Source: Dermatophagoides farinae
Taxonomy: Eukaryota; Arthropoda; Arachnida; Sarcoptiformes; Pyroglyphidae
Assembly (NCBI RefSeq): GCF_024713945.1
Contig: NC_134677.1
Coordinates: 4,033,001 to 4,097,000, forward strand
DNA length: 64,000 nucleotides
Reading direction: 5' to 3'
Within the stretch, counting starts at the first letter, position 1, and each line of letters opens with the position of its first letter. The translations under genes were made by a program, and so were the position numbers. This document shows, piece after piece, positions 15,876 to 30,600 of this stretch. The notes under the pieces were generated by a model that had not been told where the DNA came from, ran no database searches, and saw only the letters and a program-made list of their open reading frames with translations.

Positions 15876-16475
15876 CTGGTCATTCCATTAGTTTTTTTGC
15901 GATGCCTTTTTATACATTTCGAATGTGTTGAAATTCCAATTCGAATAATGATGATGGAATTGTTGTTGTGTTTGAAATTTATCATTTCAAAGAGATTTTT
16001 TTTATTCGATGAATTGAAAGACGAAAAAGAGATCCAAGTGTTCCAAGACAGTTTCAGAAGTATGTGTGTGGGATGAGTTTTCTCTAAATTCAAAGGAACA
16101 AACGCCTTCTTTTGAAACAAGTGTGTGTGCGTATGTATGTTTGAAATAAACTTGGGCGAACACTTTGGATCTGACTCATTGTACCCGTATCAGAGTAATC
16201 GAGTACAATAATTTGGATCAATATTAATCGAATTCCAATGATAGATTCAATTTTTTCTGTTTAGTCCATAAAGCATGAAATGACATGTTTTTTAAGCGTC
16301 ACATATATTCTTTTCATGGTCAAACTAAAAAACATTTGTACAGCATTGACAACTTACAAAGGATAAAAATCCTATCATTAGGATTGTAAGATTGTTCCAA
16401 ACACGAACACACAATGTATGTTCGATGTCCAAATTTATATACAGCTTTTGTTTTGGATGAATAAGAAGAGAAAGA

Positions 16476-16478
<3 letters not shown>

Positions 16479-16513
<35 letters not shown>
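16479..16513. repeat. (GA)n microsatellite
   Basis: About 17 uninterrupted AG dinucleotides. GA tracts of this kind are GAGA-factor sites in some arthropods, but here it may be an ordinary simple repeat. Confidence 0.9.
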
Positions 16514-16516
<3 letters not shown>

Positions 16517-19500
16517 TTTGTCACCATTAAATGATGATGATGACCATAAACACATTATGGACCTATGTCCGATGATGGCAAATGAAGATTCCTGGAATGA
16601 TGATGATGAATAAATTTTTTTCGTCCATGTATTGTTTTGTAATAAACGATTTCTGACAACAACAACAACAATATCAACAGCAACGACGACGATGACGATG
16701 ATGATGATGATGAAATTGAAATGAAATCAAGAAAAATTTTTTAGAATAGCTGACCAATGATGTTGACTAAAAAAAACGGGAAAAAAAACTTGAAACGAAA
16801 GTTGTAAAAGATTCCCATAACTAAATTGAAGGCCATCTTTGTTATTCTAAATCATGATAGATTTCTTTGGTTACGAATCTTTGTTCTTTTTCATTGTTGT
16901 AGCAGACACACATTTAGCATACGTAAGTGTGGACACTGAATTATGCAATGTATAATCTAATCTTATCCAAAGCTAGATAATGGACAAGCATTGATCTATT
17001 ATTTTTTTTTTTTTTTTTGAAATTATATTGTCTTAACTTGTCTTTTAAAAAATCATTGTTTCATAATTTGTTTATTGTATCAGATGAAACTGACAAAAAT
17101 ATTTTAACATAGTTGCTTGGACTTTTTATTTGTATTTGTATTATTTTTTTTTTAACTTTTGCTGAATGGATTCGTAATTTTTTTTTTGAAGAACTTAAAA
17201 TAAAAAATAAAAAAAAATCATCGAAATAAATCAATGTCAATCAAAATCGATTCCAAGATAATGATCAATTATCATGTCCAATTTTTAAACAAAATTTGCC
17301 GAAATTGAAAACAAAAATTTCCTTAAAGCTACATCACGAATGTATTATTTGAGGTGAAAACTAAAAAAAAAAAAAAATGTTCATTGACAAAACATCAACG
17401 AAAAAAAAAAATTACTAGAATCGATATCAATCAATTTTGGAAACACATGTCCACTTTTATTTTGAGCTAATCGGATTTAATTGATTTCTAATTCGTTTGA
17501 TCAAGGATCATTATCATCATCATCATCATTATTGTCATTGAACGCTAGAAATATATCAACATGAACATGCATTTTATATTTGGAAATATGTAGAAATTTT
17601 TTATTTTTAAATTGATTGTCCGAAACATATACAACGATGAAAGTTGTTGTGCAAATCGATCAACGTATTGATCAAATTGATATGATGTGATTGGCCATTT
17701 GCCAGTTAACTGTTTCACTATTTCTCGATTAAAACAAAAAAAAGAGAACCTAAAAATTAATTTGCTGTTTTTTTGAATTTCTTGTTTTCGTCATTTTATT
17801 TTTTGCTATTTTTGTGTTAACCGAAATGAAACATGAATCCATTTCATATTTAATGTCAAGTTTTTATTTTTTCCAAAACATGAAATGGTTCATTTTGAAA
17901 TGTTTAATGTTTCAAAATCATATGTACACGATTCGTACGATTTCAGCAGACAATCGAACGAAATGTTTTTTCTCGTTTACGGACACGTTATTATTACATT
18001 AGATACTTCTAACTATTCAATGTTAATCAATGTGTCTGTCTTTGATTATACTAATGATGATGAGATGACCAAAACGAAAAAAAAATCATTAAAATTCATC
18101 CAGTCAAACTTTTATTTTTATGGTATGATTAGCATTGTTTCAGATTAATGAATGAATGAAAACTTTTAACTTTCTTGTTAAGGTTTGTGGGATTTTGATT
18201 CATTCAACTATCAAAATTATTTTTTTTTGTTCTTCTCATAGGGTTTCTGGATCATAATTATTGTTAAAATTGGCCATTTCTTTTTTTTCATTATTCATGA
18301 TTTTTTTTGAATCAAAAATTAATTTCCAATTATGGGTGAAAAAAAATTTCATATAAATAGATACAATGATCATCATTCAGCAATAACAATCACAGGCCCT
18401 GTCATTGATAATATGATCGAAGCATTAATTGGCTAATGCAAAAAAATTATGGCCAACTATGGTATTTGGATTTTGAAAAATGGAAGGTACAGCTTTTGAA
18501 TGGAAAACTTTTTTATATGTAAAAAGAGGGAAAAAAGTCGCCCATTATGATGATTCGACGACAACGATTGTTTCGTTTTTTACATCATTTGAAAATAACA
18601 AAAAATGAACATTTTTTTTTGAAAATAGAATGGCCACTTTTTCTCGCCGTTATATTAACCTTGACAGCTAATCAATAATTGTGGTGATAAAAAAAAATTT
18701 AAATATCGGTTGATTTGTAAAAAAAATTAAAGCTAAATTCATTCACAGACAAGTGTTCCAAAAAAAAACGAAAAATTTCCATTTCCATTCTAATCACTAT
18801 TTAAAAATCGTGTACAAAATTTTTCTTCTCACACTCGTTGTTGTTCCACAAGAACAAAAATAAAGTTCCAGTAGTAGGATTCAAAATTCAAGATAGCCAT
18901 TACATTCATTTATAGAACAGCAGCTTTATATTTATCATTATAAATTGAACGAATAAACAATCGTACATACACAATTGACAAATAGGAAAAAAATAAGAAA
19001 ACTAAATCATTGAAGGCGTTCTCATGGCCGCCATGATTAACAACTAAACGAAAAATAATAATAAATAAAAATCATTTAGAGTGATGTTTGATTTGTTTTT
19101 TTTGGCATGTTTCGAACAACGAAATTATTGTTTTCGTTATTACTTTCAGTATCCAATTTAGATCAAGAAAAAAAACGAACAAAAATGGCATTTTTTTCTA
19201 CTTGTTTTGCCACAAGCATTGATTATCATCAATTTGTCAGTAAAGATGCATGTATTGTGGAATAAAAAAAAATGCAAATTCCATTTTTTCCCAATGATTT
19301 AGTGGTGATTGATCCATCCATTTTTTTCTGATTGAATTGATGATTTAAGCGCCTGCTATATCAAACCATTTTTTTTCGTTGGAATTTGAAAATCCAATCC
19401 TGATGTGTAGATATCAATAATTATGCGATGGGCGATCATATGTAGGGCGTTGAAAAGTCAATTTTGATTCACCATTATCTATTCTGATTCATACATGTAC

Positions 19501-20875
19501 TATGTTGTCAAATATAATGATTGTCACCTGAAGCAATCATATGAACATTCAATTTATTGTAATAATTATTGATAACATTGTGGACAATGTTTAGGCAATT
19601 ATAAGATTTGTCATTCAATTAGAATTCGAATTTCGAAAAAAAATGATAAGAGTAAATTAAAGTGATTGCTGATTATCAATGGCCAACTTCAGGTCTGAAT
19701 AGCAACAACAGGTGCTAAAGTTATATTAACAATGAAAAGATTTCGTTTCTTTTTCTGATTGGAATCTATTTTAGATGCCAAATTTATGATAGATTCGACA
19801 ACAACTTTTAAATCACATGTTTTCATATGTCTCGACAACATTATGATCGTTTGTTCTAGATTTCTTTTTTGTTCATACTTTTCAAATTAAATACGAAAAT
19901 TTAGAATAGAATGTCAGACAAATGAATGATCGATCGTCTATTCAACAAAAATAAAAATCTTGTTTTGCCTGAACATTAAATTCTATTTGAATCCAAGGTC
20001 CGTTTAAAGTGAAAAAATTTTTGTCCCCAGAAAAATGATTAAATATAGTTTCCATTATAATTATAGTCGATGAATAATGGAACAAAAAAAAAGATAAATT
20101 GATTAATTATGATAATTGTGAATGGGGGATCTTGAAAGAATTAGATGTTGTTGATGACGAACACATTCAACTATAGTACGAGCACACGGCATGCATCATT
20201 GATCTAAATTAAAGCCAAAATAAAGTTGTGAGAGATAAAATTTTTGTTTCATGAAAACCCCATTGGATAAGCAGCTTTATTAATAAATATCATCTTACTT
20301 TCGTTTATTTTTTTTAACAATTCAAGGTGGAAATTAATCGATTTGAAAATAAACCCGTTTAACATCTGGCAATCTTAACAATTGAAACACATTTTTTTCC
20401 GGGTTTTTTCCACCCACATATGCCCTTGATCAACGAATTATTTGTTCAAATAAAAAAATATTTTTTTAAAATTAATTTTAGGATATTGTTATAAACATTA
20501 TATTAAAAAAAAATTATTCATCAAATCAAATCAACAATTGTCTTAAAAAAAAATTGGTTTCCTGATTATCCTTAGCTTGTCGTACGAGTTTACAAAAAAA
20601 AATAGTGAGAATTAGGGTTGTTTCCAATAAATCAATGATAAGTTTCATTCGGGTTTATGATGTGTGAGTAACAGATGTATAATTATCAACTTTAAAAAAA
20701 GTCAGATAATAATTAAAACTCTTCAACTTTGGCATTAAATTGATTATTTGTGTATGTGATAAAAAAAAACGTAGAAAAAAATCAAATATGTTGTTGATAT
20801 TTTGTTTATAATCAAAAAAAAAGTCTGAATATGTATCCAGAAACACATTCAAAATGAAAATAAATGTTATGAAAA

Positions 20876-20898
20876 TGTGTGTGTGTGTGTGTGTGTGT
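20876..20898. repeat. (TG)n microsatellite
   Basis: About 11 TG dinucleotides just downstream of the stop codon of the BED-hAT gene, probably within its 3' UTR. Confidence 0.9.
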
Positions 20899-20984
20899 TA
20901 ATGAGTTTGTAAGAGTATATCGTTGTGTCTATGTATTTTTTGAACACATTGTTTTTTACAATGATGGCACTTTAAATTATTCAC

Positions 20985-23900
20985 TCATGATGGTTGTGAT
21001 TGTTGATTATCATCATTATTATTATGATTATTATTATTAACGAAAAAGGTCGATAAGTCACGGGTGGAAAATGGTTGAGCAATAAATGATCTATATTGAT
21101 CCAATGAGGCAATCACATTAAAGATTATCTGAGATATGTTTGAGTTTAGTTGGCCTGAACTTTTTCCATTATTACTAATATTCTTGTCGATAACGGCAAC
21201 ATCGCCCCCATCACCATCGATCAAAATGGCTGGCATTTTCTGGCTACTAGATAATAAATATGATTTGATAGGCAATAATTTTTCACATGCCATCTGACAA
21301 TCATGATCGAGTTCATTAGTATCATTTTCATTTTGTCGTCGATGGTGATTAATGATTCGATCGCAAAGTGAACGTACACATGGATCATCAGATGGTGATG
21401 TTGTCATCAACATTGAACGTGTCGATATGGATAACAATCGTGATGCACAATAAGCTAATTTAGCACTGCCTGGAAATCGTCGTAAATGTTTCCAGAATTT
21501 ACTGGGTGATTTTGGACATTTAAGCAGCTGCATACCATATAGTTTATCACCGTTACGGAATTCTTCAAGGCTATCAACAAGTTTCTCACGATCCTCTTCT
21601 TCATTGTTAACACAGCCAAGTGCTTGTGCATAAGTGAATAATGCATCATAAACTTGTGCGGTTAATTCTTCATTCTCTTCAATACGGCGATCTTCACGGA
21701 ATCGTGGATCCAGATAATAGGCCAGAAAATAATAACGGGACAAATTTTGTTCATTTAAATAGCCATGTAGAATACTGTCAATCGTTTGACGTTCGGTTTT
21801 ATCACAAACATTTTGTATACCATTGAAAAAGTTATTGTTATTTATGGCCAACTTGACATCATAATAAATTTTAATGATGTCTGAGATCACGGTGGACTCG
21901 TTTTCAATCAAATGTATGGCTGTTGTATAAATTTTACAAAAAAACGAGAAAAGAAAATAAAATTTATGGTGAAACAAATTTAAAAATAAGAACATCAACA
22001 TAATTTACAGACTAATACATACCATTGATGAACGGTGTCAAAAAATTAAATAGAATTGAGATCTGATCGAAAAATTGATCCAATTGGCTAATTTCAAGCT
22101 GGATTTGTTGTAAGATGTTTTTCAAACGTTGATTAATCGATTGATTGTTGTTATTCGAAGCATCCTCATCATCGTGTATTTGTTCGAATAATTTCATTAT
22201 GCTTGAACGTGCGACAAGTGACCAGCAAAGCATCATATTTAGTGAGATCCAATAAGCATTCTTGTTTGATTGTTGATTCAGTCGAGAAATGTCAGTAGAA
22301 TGATTATCATCATCATTTGACCTTATAAAATGACGAAAAATTCCGAGTTGATCCGATTCAAATACCTGTCTCCAGTGGTTTTGATTTTCTCTATGAAAAT
22401 CGAATTGATTATCATCAATGGTTTCGGTTGTTGCCAATAGATCTTGGAACAAAATCATCGATCTAGTGATTACACGATGTATGGACGGAATACGACATAT
22501 ATCACAAAGTAGATGATGAAATAGACGATATGAATTGGTCAACGGTACAATATGAGAATGACATGCAGCCAGATATGAATGGATCATCTTAGCACATCGA
22601 TCCTCTTTGTATGGCAATATGACGGCATTAATACGATCCGGACCTAGTTTATTAAACAACGAATCGATTTGATTGTTAAGATGTTTGACATCGATATCAC
22701 CATTATTGGGCGACAATGATGGCGATTGTCTTGTATAAGTGATTGATTTGTAAAATAAATTCAAACATGTATTTGATGATGCAATCATAAGATTGACGTT
22801 TAATTGTTGCTGTTTTTTCGTTATTGGGCCACTACTGCTATATCGTTGAATTAACCGTTTGCCATACGATTGGGGCATCAATGCTGCAACTTCATCGGTA
22901 ACATCATCATCATTAATTTCGTTGCTGTTCGGATGGTCATCGTTGTTTTCGAACGAAACAATTATTGAATCACATTCGGAAAATATTTTAGCAGTTTCAT
23001 AATCAAATTTCCTTATCAAATTCAGTATATTATTCGATACTAGTGTATCCACTGATGGTAGGCGATAATTTTTATTTGATGTGCAAAATTTCACCAATTT
23101 TGAGATGAATTTTTCAAAATATGAATTTTTTATGAAATCCAATTCGATTCCATGGCTAATTAATGCAGACATAAGGATATCATTCAAGTCATCATGTAAT
23201 ATATCAATATCTTGCGATGCCAATTCGGTCAGTTCCATCGAATTATTTCCATTAACATTATTATGAACGCCATTATTATTATTATTACGAAGATCTATGT
23301 CATTACTTGCACCATTATGCATGAATGCAGTCGATTTACCAGTGAAATTTGATGAATTATTATTATTTAGTGATGAAGATGATGATGATGATAAAGAATT
23401 GTCACGTTTTCTTTTACGCAAATGACCGTTACCATTCATTGTCACAATTAAACTTTCCTCATGTCCATTTCCTAATTGATTGAAATAAATCGGGTCATCT
23501 TGAAGATTGTGATTGGACATCATTGACATATCATCCAAATTAATGACCACGGTATTATTACTATTCAAGCCACCATTTTGATTATGATTGTTGTTTGTCA
23601 ATTTTTTCGTTGGTTCATGAATTATAAGACTATTCTCTTTACCATTAGTTGAATGATGATAATCAATAACGGTTGGATGTACGTGTTTTCGTTTCAATTT
23701 GCCCGATAATATGGGGTAACGATTACTATTGTTATTTTGATGATCAACAACAACGGTTGGATTATCCGGCGTTACATTAGTTACAGCAGTAGAGGTAGAA
23801 ATCGCTGTCGATGGTATTGAATTCATTGACTAGATTGAATTATAATAATCAAAACAAAAATAATGAAAAAAAAAATAAAAAAGATTACCATTAGTAACTG

Positions 23901-26900
23901 AGAAATTTTAAAAAAACGATTAAATTGAATCGAATGACAAATTTTCGTTTATAATAAATTGTTCTAACATGTCTAGTAGATTTTTTTTGAGATAAGAATC
24001 ATAAAAAAATGTTATGTACCGAGTATAAAAATTGCTACTTTAAAATCTTTATCGACGACTTATTGTACCGCATGATCCATTGATTTATACCAGTGCCTCA
24101 TCATTATCATTGATTATTGACAACAGGTGATGTAATAATTTTGAACATTGGCAATTTATTTTTCATTCAAAATTTTTTCAAAATAATTCAAGGATATTTA
24201 GGTAATAAAATAAAGGATTTTGTTTTATTCTTTTGTTTTAATTTTTTTCAGAGAAAAAAAAGAAAAACCAGTTCAGTCATTGCGAAAAGTTCGATTTATA
24301 TTATAAGAAAAAAATAAGAATTGCGAATTGCCGACCTAAACATTTAATTTATGACAGACTGACGAATGTTATTTAAATCATACAAGCTTGACACATCCAC
24401 CCAACATAATGCAATTTTTTTTTTAGTTTCATTTCATCCATTACACATTCATGTTCCTATTATAGTTTCGAAAATTTAAAATAATATAACAAAATGTTAG
24501 CTTTGAATAGTCAAATGTGTGTGGAGCCCATTGTTCAGCTACGCCAAGCAAAGCAAAGCCAAGCCAGCCATCATAATTTGATGATTCTGGGAAACAATGT
24601 GACCGTTTTTTATTTATTTTTTTTTTAGTGTTAAAATCTGGTTCATATACAAAATACGGTTCATTCGATTCATCATTCTTCTTACAATTGCCATTATCCC
24701 ATTAATTCTTCGAAATGTAATCAATAAGCCAACGAATGATTGAATGAACATTTTGGGTCCCGAATTTCCCATTGTTTGGAGAAAAATAAAATCACATTGG
24801 GATCTAAGCCAGACATTTTGGCAAATACAAATACAATCGAGCAAACATTTGATCCGATTTCAGTTTCCGAAACTTGTACACATATACACACGCTACCGTG
24901 ACCGTTGCCGTGCATCTTTCTCTCACATCATCATAATCATTTCAATCATTTCCCATTAGCCACGAACTAACCGACTGAAATGAACCAAACCATCCATCCA
25001 TTTGAGACAAGTACAGGCAGACATTTTTGCTGAATTTTTCTTTTTGCCAGATGTCTCGCTGGGCTCGTTTATTTATCGATTGTTCAGTTTCAAAGCTATA
25101 AAATGTTGTAAAAACTATAGTACCATTCATTCACCAAATTCGACACACACACACACATATATACAAATGTAAAATGGTATTCGAGAATGGCACAAGGGCA
25201 CAATGTGACATAGGCCATCATCATCAACAGCACTGTTGAGGACTGCCACCGCTGCTCTTTGGCCCCAAATGATAGCCACATTCCTTTTACTCCCTCCCGA
25301 TAATCATGATTAGTCTCCTTCCACCCTCATGAGTCGTGTTGTGGATGATGATGATGATGATGATGACCCAGAGTCATTTCAACCATCAACAGACAACCAT
25401 CGAAGCAGTCAGTCGAAGCATAAATTTGACCTTTTTGAGCAAAAGCTTACAGAGTCTATTTTCAAGGACCATGATGACCACAACACTTGTGTTTGGAAAG
25501 TAATCGACTGGATCGCGACCTAGCCAAAAACCTGATGAGTATAAAGAAAAAGAGAGATTGCTAGATTTGGGAGTGAACATTGCCTTAGCTGAACAAGAAA
25601 AAAAAGTAACCGAGATCGACATACATTCTAATCTTTCACACAAACATATGATACAAAAAAAATATATGCCTGCAAACCATTCCAGACGTCGGCTATCGAT
25701 CGTCCGATGAATGAAAAAAACTCAGAGGGAGAAAAAATAAATTGACATGAGAGAAACAGGGACGTTGTACAAACACACTAATACAACAATGGAACCAAAC
25801 AATCGGGCAGATGGAGCAATCAAACGGCGTTGCTTTTGCAGATGCAGAAAACCTGCCATATTTTTTTTTTTTTTTTTTTGTTCAGAAGAATATTATTGCT
25901 GTGTGTGTGTGTCGCTTAAAGACAAATTAACCTTTTTCTCTTTATTGAATAGCTTGGAAACATATTCCAATCAGTCAATATGCATGGAATCCAAATATTA
26001 TGATAAATATTTTGCCAAAAGAAAACAAAACATATGGACAACAAAAAAAAGCAACCTTTTTGATATTTTTTTTTTTGTTGACCATGACATGTAATATTAG
26101 TTTTGTTTTCATGTTAACAACAACATTTAGCATAATATTTTTTTTTGCCTTGATTTGGTTTTATGCTAATTTCAAATGTTCAATGTTCATCATTATATTA
26201 TTTCGAGACCAAAAACGAATACAAACAAACGAATATAATGTGTTGATGTAACCACAAACATACATACACACAGAGAGAGAAAAAAAAATTATGGCCTTCG
26301 AAAATACATACGAATGTCTATCTGAAGATTTATTTAAACCAAAAACAACAACAAAAACCACATAGCCTCTAGAATGATGACTGACATTGAACAAAAGTAT
26401 AGAAAAAAAAGAAAAAACCAGACAGACAGCTCCCATCATCATCATCACTATCATCACCATCAACATTTTGAATTCTAGGCTAGTAGAGTAATTCTATATG
26501 TCGAAAAGATGGTGAATGGCATGCATCCATTACGATTTGAATGAATGATATCTATGTTCAAACATTGACGAGTTTAAATAACAGAAAAAAATATATTTGG
26601 TGCAAAACATGAAAATAATCACCTACCATTAATTGATAGAGTAAATGATTGTAATCAATCGTACTATCACAATTTGGATGATCATTTTGACTAATATGAT
26701 GATTATTATTATTACGACCATTCATATTGATCGGATTAGTTGCCGTTGTTGTTGTTGTTGTCTTTGGTGATTGATCGGCCAAATTTTTCATCGAACGATT
26801 AATCAATGGGGAATAATTCATTAATATACTTGTCTTATTTATCAGATCGGTAGTAGAATAATTTGTAACTTCAATTCTCGATGATGGTGATTTAGAATGA

Positions 26901-27628
26901 TCTTTATGTTTATAATGATCACCATCATCATCATTATTATTAATCCCGTTATTTGAATTTGTTGTTGTGACCATTTGTTTTTGATGATGATGATTACGGT
27001 GTCCATTTGTTGTTTGTTGTTTTTGATTTAAATGTTTCAGATCATTGGCTGTTGGTTTAGGTACGATTCTTGATGATGCTGATCGATGATGGATATGCGG
27101 TGGAATATGTGGTTTTGATTCAATCTTTTCCACTTTATGATTCGGATTATCAGCTGATAATTGAGTTTGTGGCTGATGTTGTTGATTACGAGGAAATTTT
27201 ACCTCTTTTGAACGTATTTCACGCATAAAAGCAGATACTCGCGATGCTTCGATTTCTTTACGTTCAAAAAATTTACGTACCACTTCGGGCGTCTTTTGAC
27301 ATTTTATTAAATGACGGCGACATTTTGGTGCATTTTTTAGCTGTTTATTTACAAGACAATAATTACAACGCATTACTGACATTTTTCCTTGGCCACCAAG
27401 CCATGTCCAATGTGTCCATAATTCACTGCCACGATTTAGATATGAATTAAAACGATTTGAATCTTGACTATTGTTGCCATTGTTGCCATTTCTTAATGAA
27501 TCTTGTGATTCTGAATCTGAATTCGAACTTCCATTTCGATCACTATTTGATGTCGATGTTTTAAAATTATTATTATGATGACCATTCGATAATGTCAACA
27601 ATGGTAATGGTTCTTCTTGGATTTCCAT
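20985..27628 (-). CDS. BED zinc-finger / hAT transposase-derived protein
   Basis: One gene of three exons: 27628-26627, 23829-22023 and 21919-20985. Donors are GTAGGT and GTATGT, and phases match at both junctions (phase 0, then a split Ala codon), giving 1247 aa. Intron 1 is 2.8 kb, by far the longest in the window. A BED zinc finger lies at residues about 70-112 (W71, W74, C88, C91, H106, C110; C-x2-C-x14-H-x3-C). The exon 2 and 3 products resemble the body and C-terminus of hAT transposases. Examples are YYFLAYYLDPRF (about 1000-1010) and the dimerisation-like KSPSKFWKHLRRFPGSAKLA followed by SRLLSIS. Long Asn/Ser/Asp-rich linkers separate the blocks. The open frame is intact, spliced and free of flanking inverted repeats that I could find, so it looks like a host gene derived from a transposon, probably a DNA-binding regulator. 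I cannot assign all three catalytic acidic residues. Confidence 0.78.
23830..26626 (-). other. Large intron 1 of the BED-hAT gene
   Basis: 2.8 kb between in-phase exons, carrying a CA repeat (25142-25156), a 19-nt T run (about 25860-25878) and a tract GATGATGATGATGATGATGA (about 25346-25366). Short open frames on either strand overlap one another and lack family resemblance. No nested gene or RNA gene is recognisable. Its length is exceptional here and suggests regulatory content. Confidence 0.55.
25142..25156. repeat. (CA)n microsatellite
   Basis: Seven CA units followed by TATATA, within intron 1 of the BED-hAT gene. Confidence 0.85.
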
Positions 27629-30600
27629 TGTTTTTCATTAAAAATGGTTGATGATTATCTAATTTGAATTAATACAACGGTATTCATAGATGATCACTGA
27701 TAAGATTACACTCAAAAGTGAGAAAGCAAATAGAGCAGCGATAAATGTTGATGAATTAACTCGAAAATCGAAATTCGAAAATGTTTGAAAATGTGATGAA
27801 AATTTTTTTCCTTTCTTTGAATGGTGGTTTCGTTGCGCGCGCGGCTATAATAATAAATACTTTGTGATCATCATCATCATGGTCGTAGTTCGCGATTTGT
27901 TTCGTTGCGCGGCAGTTCTTCTTGGATTGGACCAATCAACCGCTCGTTTGTCTGCCTCTGTTTTAGTAGTAATATTTCGTTTTGGTTCTTTGTGTTTAAA
28001 TCAACCAGCAGGAGACTTGAGCGCGGGAGTCGTGGTGGTGGTTGTGGGTACCACTATCACACAAGGCCAAGAATAAGACCGTGAATGTGTGTGTGTGTTT
28101 TTTTTTGTTTGGTCCATGGTGTCCTTGCCTTGCATTACTCATGCGCAGATTCTGTCTGATTTTCAAAAAAAAAAAAAAAAATTCAAAACTTAAACTTTTT
28201 ATTTTTTTAAATTACTACTTATTGGGCGTCTTCATTATCTCCATCTTATGGCCATCATCATCATGCCGAATAAATGAATGTTTGTTAATAACATTATCAT
28301 CATCATGGCTTAGTATAGGCAATGTTTTTCTTTTGTTTCATGAAAAATTTAGAAGCAAAAGCAAGATGTAACAAACATATAAACCCCCTTTACTGCTTTA
28401 CCAGGGAACGCTCCTTCCATGTTCATAAAAACAGCCGCCAAGTCAAAATCTGCCCTTAGTCTTTGTATATGCTTTTGGGGAGGGAGGAAAGACCAAAGAG
28501 AAATGAATGATAGTTGCACATCTGTTCCATTCTTGTGTTCGTTTGTTAGTTGGTTCGTTCGTTCGTTTGTTTGATGGTGTCAATTGAATGGCGTAGTGAG
28601 GGTTATTAAAAGCTTTACATGTGAACCTAGGTCTAGGCCATACATCTATAGTTTCGCATGACAGGTCAAATACACGGCCCGTTAGGTTCATTTCATTTTT
28701 TTTGGATCGTTCCATCTTCATGGTTCGTGAAGTCCCTTTTCTGTCTCTTTTTCTCTGTATCTATGTGTTTTTCGATTCATCTACACACATAATGAACAAC
28801 GCCGATCAATCAATTTGAAATGGTCATTTCTTCTATTTGGCATTGAATTTCATTCATTTTCACCATTACCATTACCAAACACACGGCCAACATAAAAGAG
28901 AGTGGAGAGAGAAATAAAAATCCTACAAACTGATTTATGGGTTCTCAAAATCATCGATTCGAATTTCGCCCAAAAAAAACGAATACCAATGATGAAAACC
29001 CTAGAGGCAGAAAAATTTTCAAGCCAAAACAGATGTTCCCAAATGTTAGGCGCCTCATTTTCTATGATGATGATGATGCGTAATTTTTCAAGTGAATTCT
29101 CTTGCACACAATTACAACACATAGAGACAAACAAGTAAGCTTAGACCATTGACCATATAAACCATTCACCATCATCATTTCCCGCCGCCAAGGTCGACAT
29201 TCAAAACATAATTTTAAGCTATAACCACCAACTATTATATTCGGTTGGCCTTCATCGATTTGGATGGCTGAAAATAAAAATCGAAAAGCAAAACCGTCGA
29301 TTATGATGGCCATGGGCGGCGGCAGCAGCTACTACGACTAATATGACGGCGTGAATGAATGACACGATGGCCAACATCACTGAACCTAATTTGTATGAAT
29401 TTTTTTTTCGTAAACAAAACAAAATCACCAAATTTTCTTGGCCTTAGGGAAGATGGGGCGTATTTTGTGATCATCAAATCTGTGAAAATGAGGTCATTGA
29501 TGTGTGTATGGCCAGATGTCAAATGTTCAATGTTCAAAGAATCGATCACGCAATTTTATACAGGTCGAGATCAAACTAAACAACATCAAAATAGAATGGC
29601 CTGGCTTGCTGTATGGGAGCATTACGAGCTAAGATAGAGAGAGTACCATTTTTGTAGACAAAACATTCAGACTAGGGGTAGCAAGCAAGCAAGCATTTTT
29701 CATTCATTACAATCAAGCAGCAAAATTCTCAATATAAGGTTGCCCTTTGACCTAGTTCTCAGTTGAAATGCAACATACTCAAAAATACACAAATGGATGG
29801 ATGCAGTTTTTCCATTCAGTGGCAGGCGATGTATTAGTGTTTGATTGTGTTGTCCGCTCCAAATCTTTTGATTTTTTTTCTCAAAACAACCCCGGGGTCC
29901 GGTTTGGCCCAGTTGGTCTTTTTTCGGTACTTTTTGTGTTTGGTACTTTTTTTCCCATTCACAAACAACAGATGATGACAAACACATCTAAAATATAGGG
30001 TGATGTACCTACTTACATAACTGGCAGTTTAAAATGTTAATGGACACACCAGCAATAATAATCACATTGCTTTGCAAGCTATGAAATTGTATGACATGAT
30101 CATTCTATTATGGGATGATGATAATGATGATGACAATGATAATGAAAGAATCAAGGACGGCATTAAAAAAAAAAATTTGCCTGGAAGCGACGGATTGATG
30201 ATTCGATCAAACTCCAAAGTAATGATGATGAGCATCACGGCGACTTTGATTGCCGGAAGTGATCTATAAATTTCTTCTATTTGTATGAAGATTGGGGAAA
30301 AGTTTGTTTCCTGTTGTCGATTATAATTATAATTTATACGACTGATGATGACAACCTGGTTGAATACATACACAGCGAAGATTTAAAACCGATTCAAAAG
30401 GCGTTACAAAATGATTTTATGCATGTATGTGTGTGCATGTTTGTTTGTGTTGTATTGAAAGTAGAAATTTCCGATTCGAATTTAAATTTTTCTATACGGC
30501 GTATGCAATTGCATGTCCATTGACAATCATTATTTTGAATAATTGATGTTGAATGTTGGCTGGCTTTAACTTTAATTATCTTTAATTTTTTTTTCTTTAT

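Larger units (their letters stand above)
15690..20984. other. Long non-coding stretch (5.3 kb)
   Basis: Apart from the PYPV2 leader and promoter at the left edge, I see no gene. The sequence is AT-rich with many homopolymer A/T runs, GAT/CAT trinucleotide tracts (for example 15841-15855, 16690-16712, 17513-17530) and the GA and GT microsatellites listed separately. The longest open frames (15869-16120 minus, 17885-18148 plus) are A/T-composition frames without family resemblance. A TATAAATA with a TTCAGC initiator-like sequence about 27 bp downstream (18352-18383, plus) leads to no coding sequence I can see. The block is probably regulatory or long-UTR DNA for the cuticle and BED-hAT genes. 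Confidence 0.5.

Noticed and set aside
17885-18148. 87-codon plus-strand frame
   Set aside because: A/T-driven composition, no homology recognised, no splice context, overlapping alternative frame.
18352-18440. TATAAATA plus initiator-like sequence, then ATG
   Set aside because: The following frame is only seven codons and no downstream exon was found; kept only as a note in the intergenic entry.
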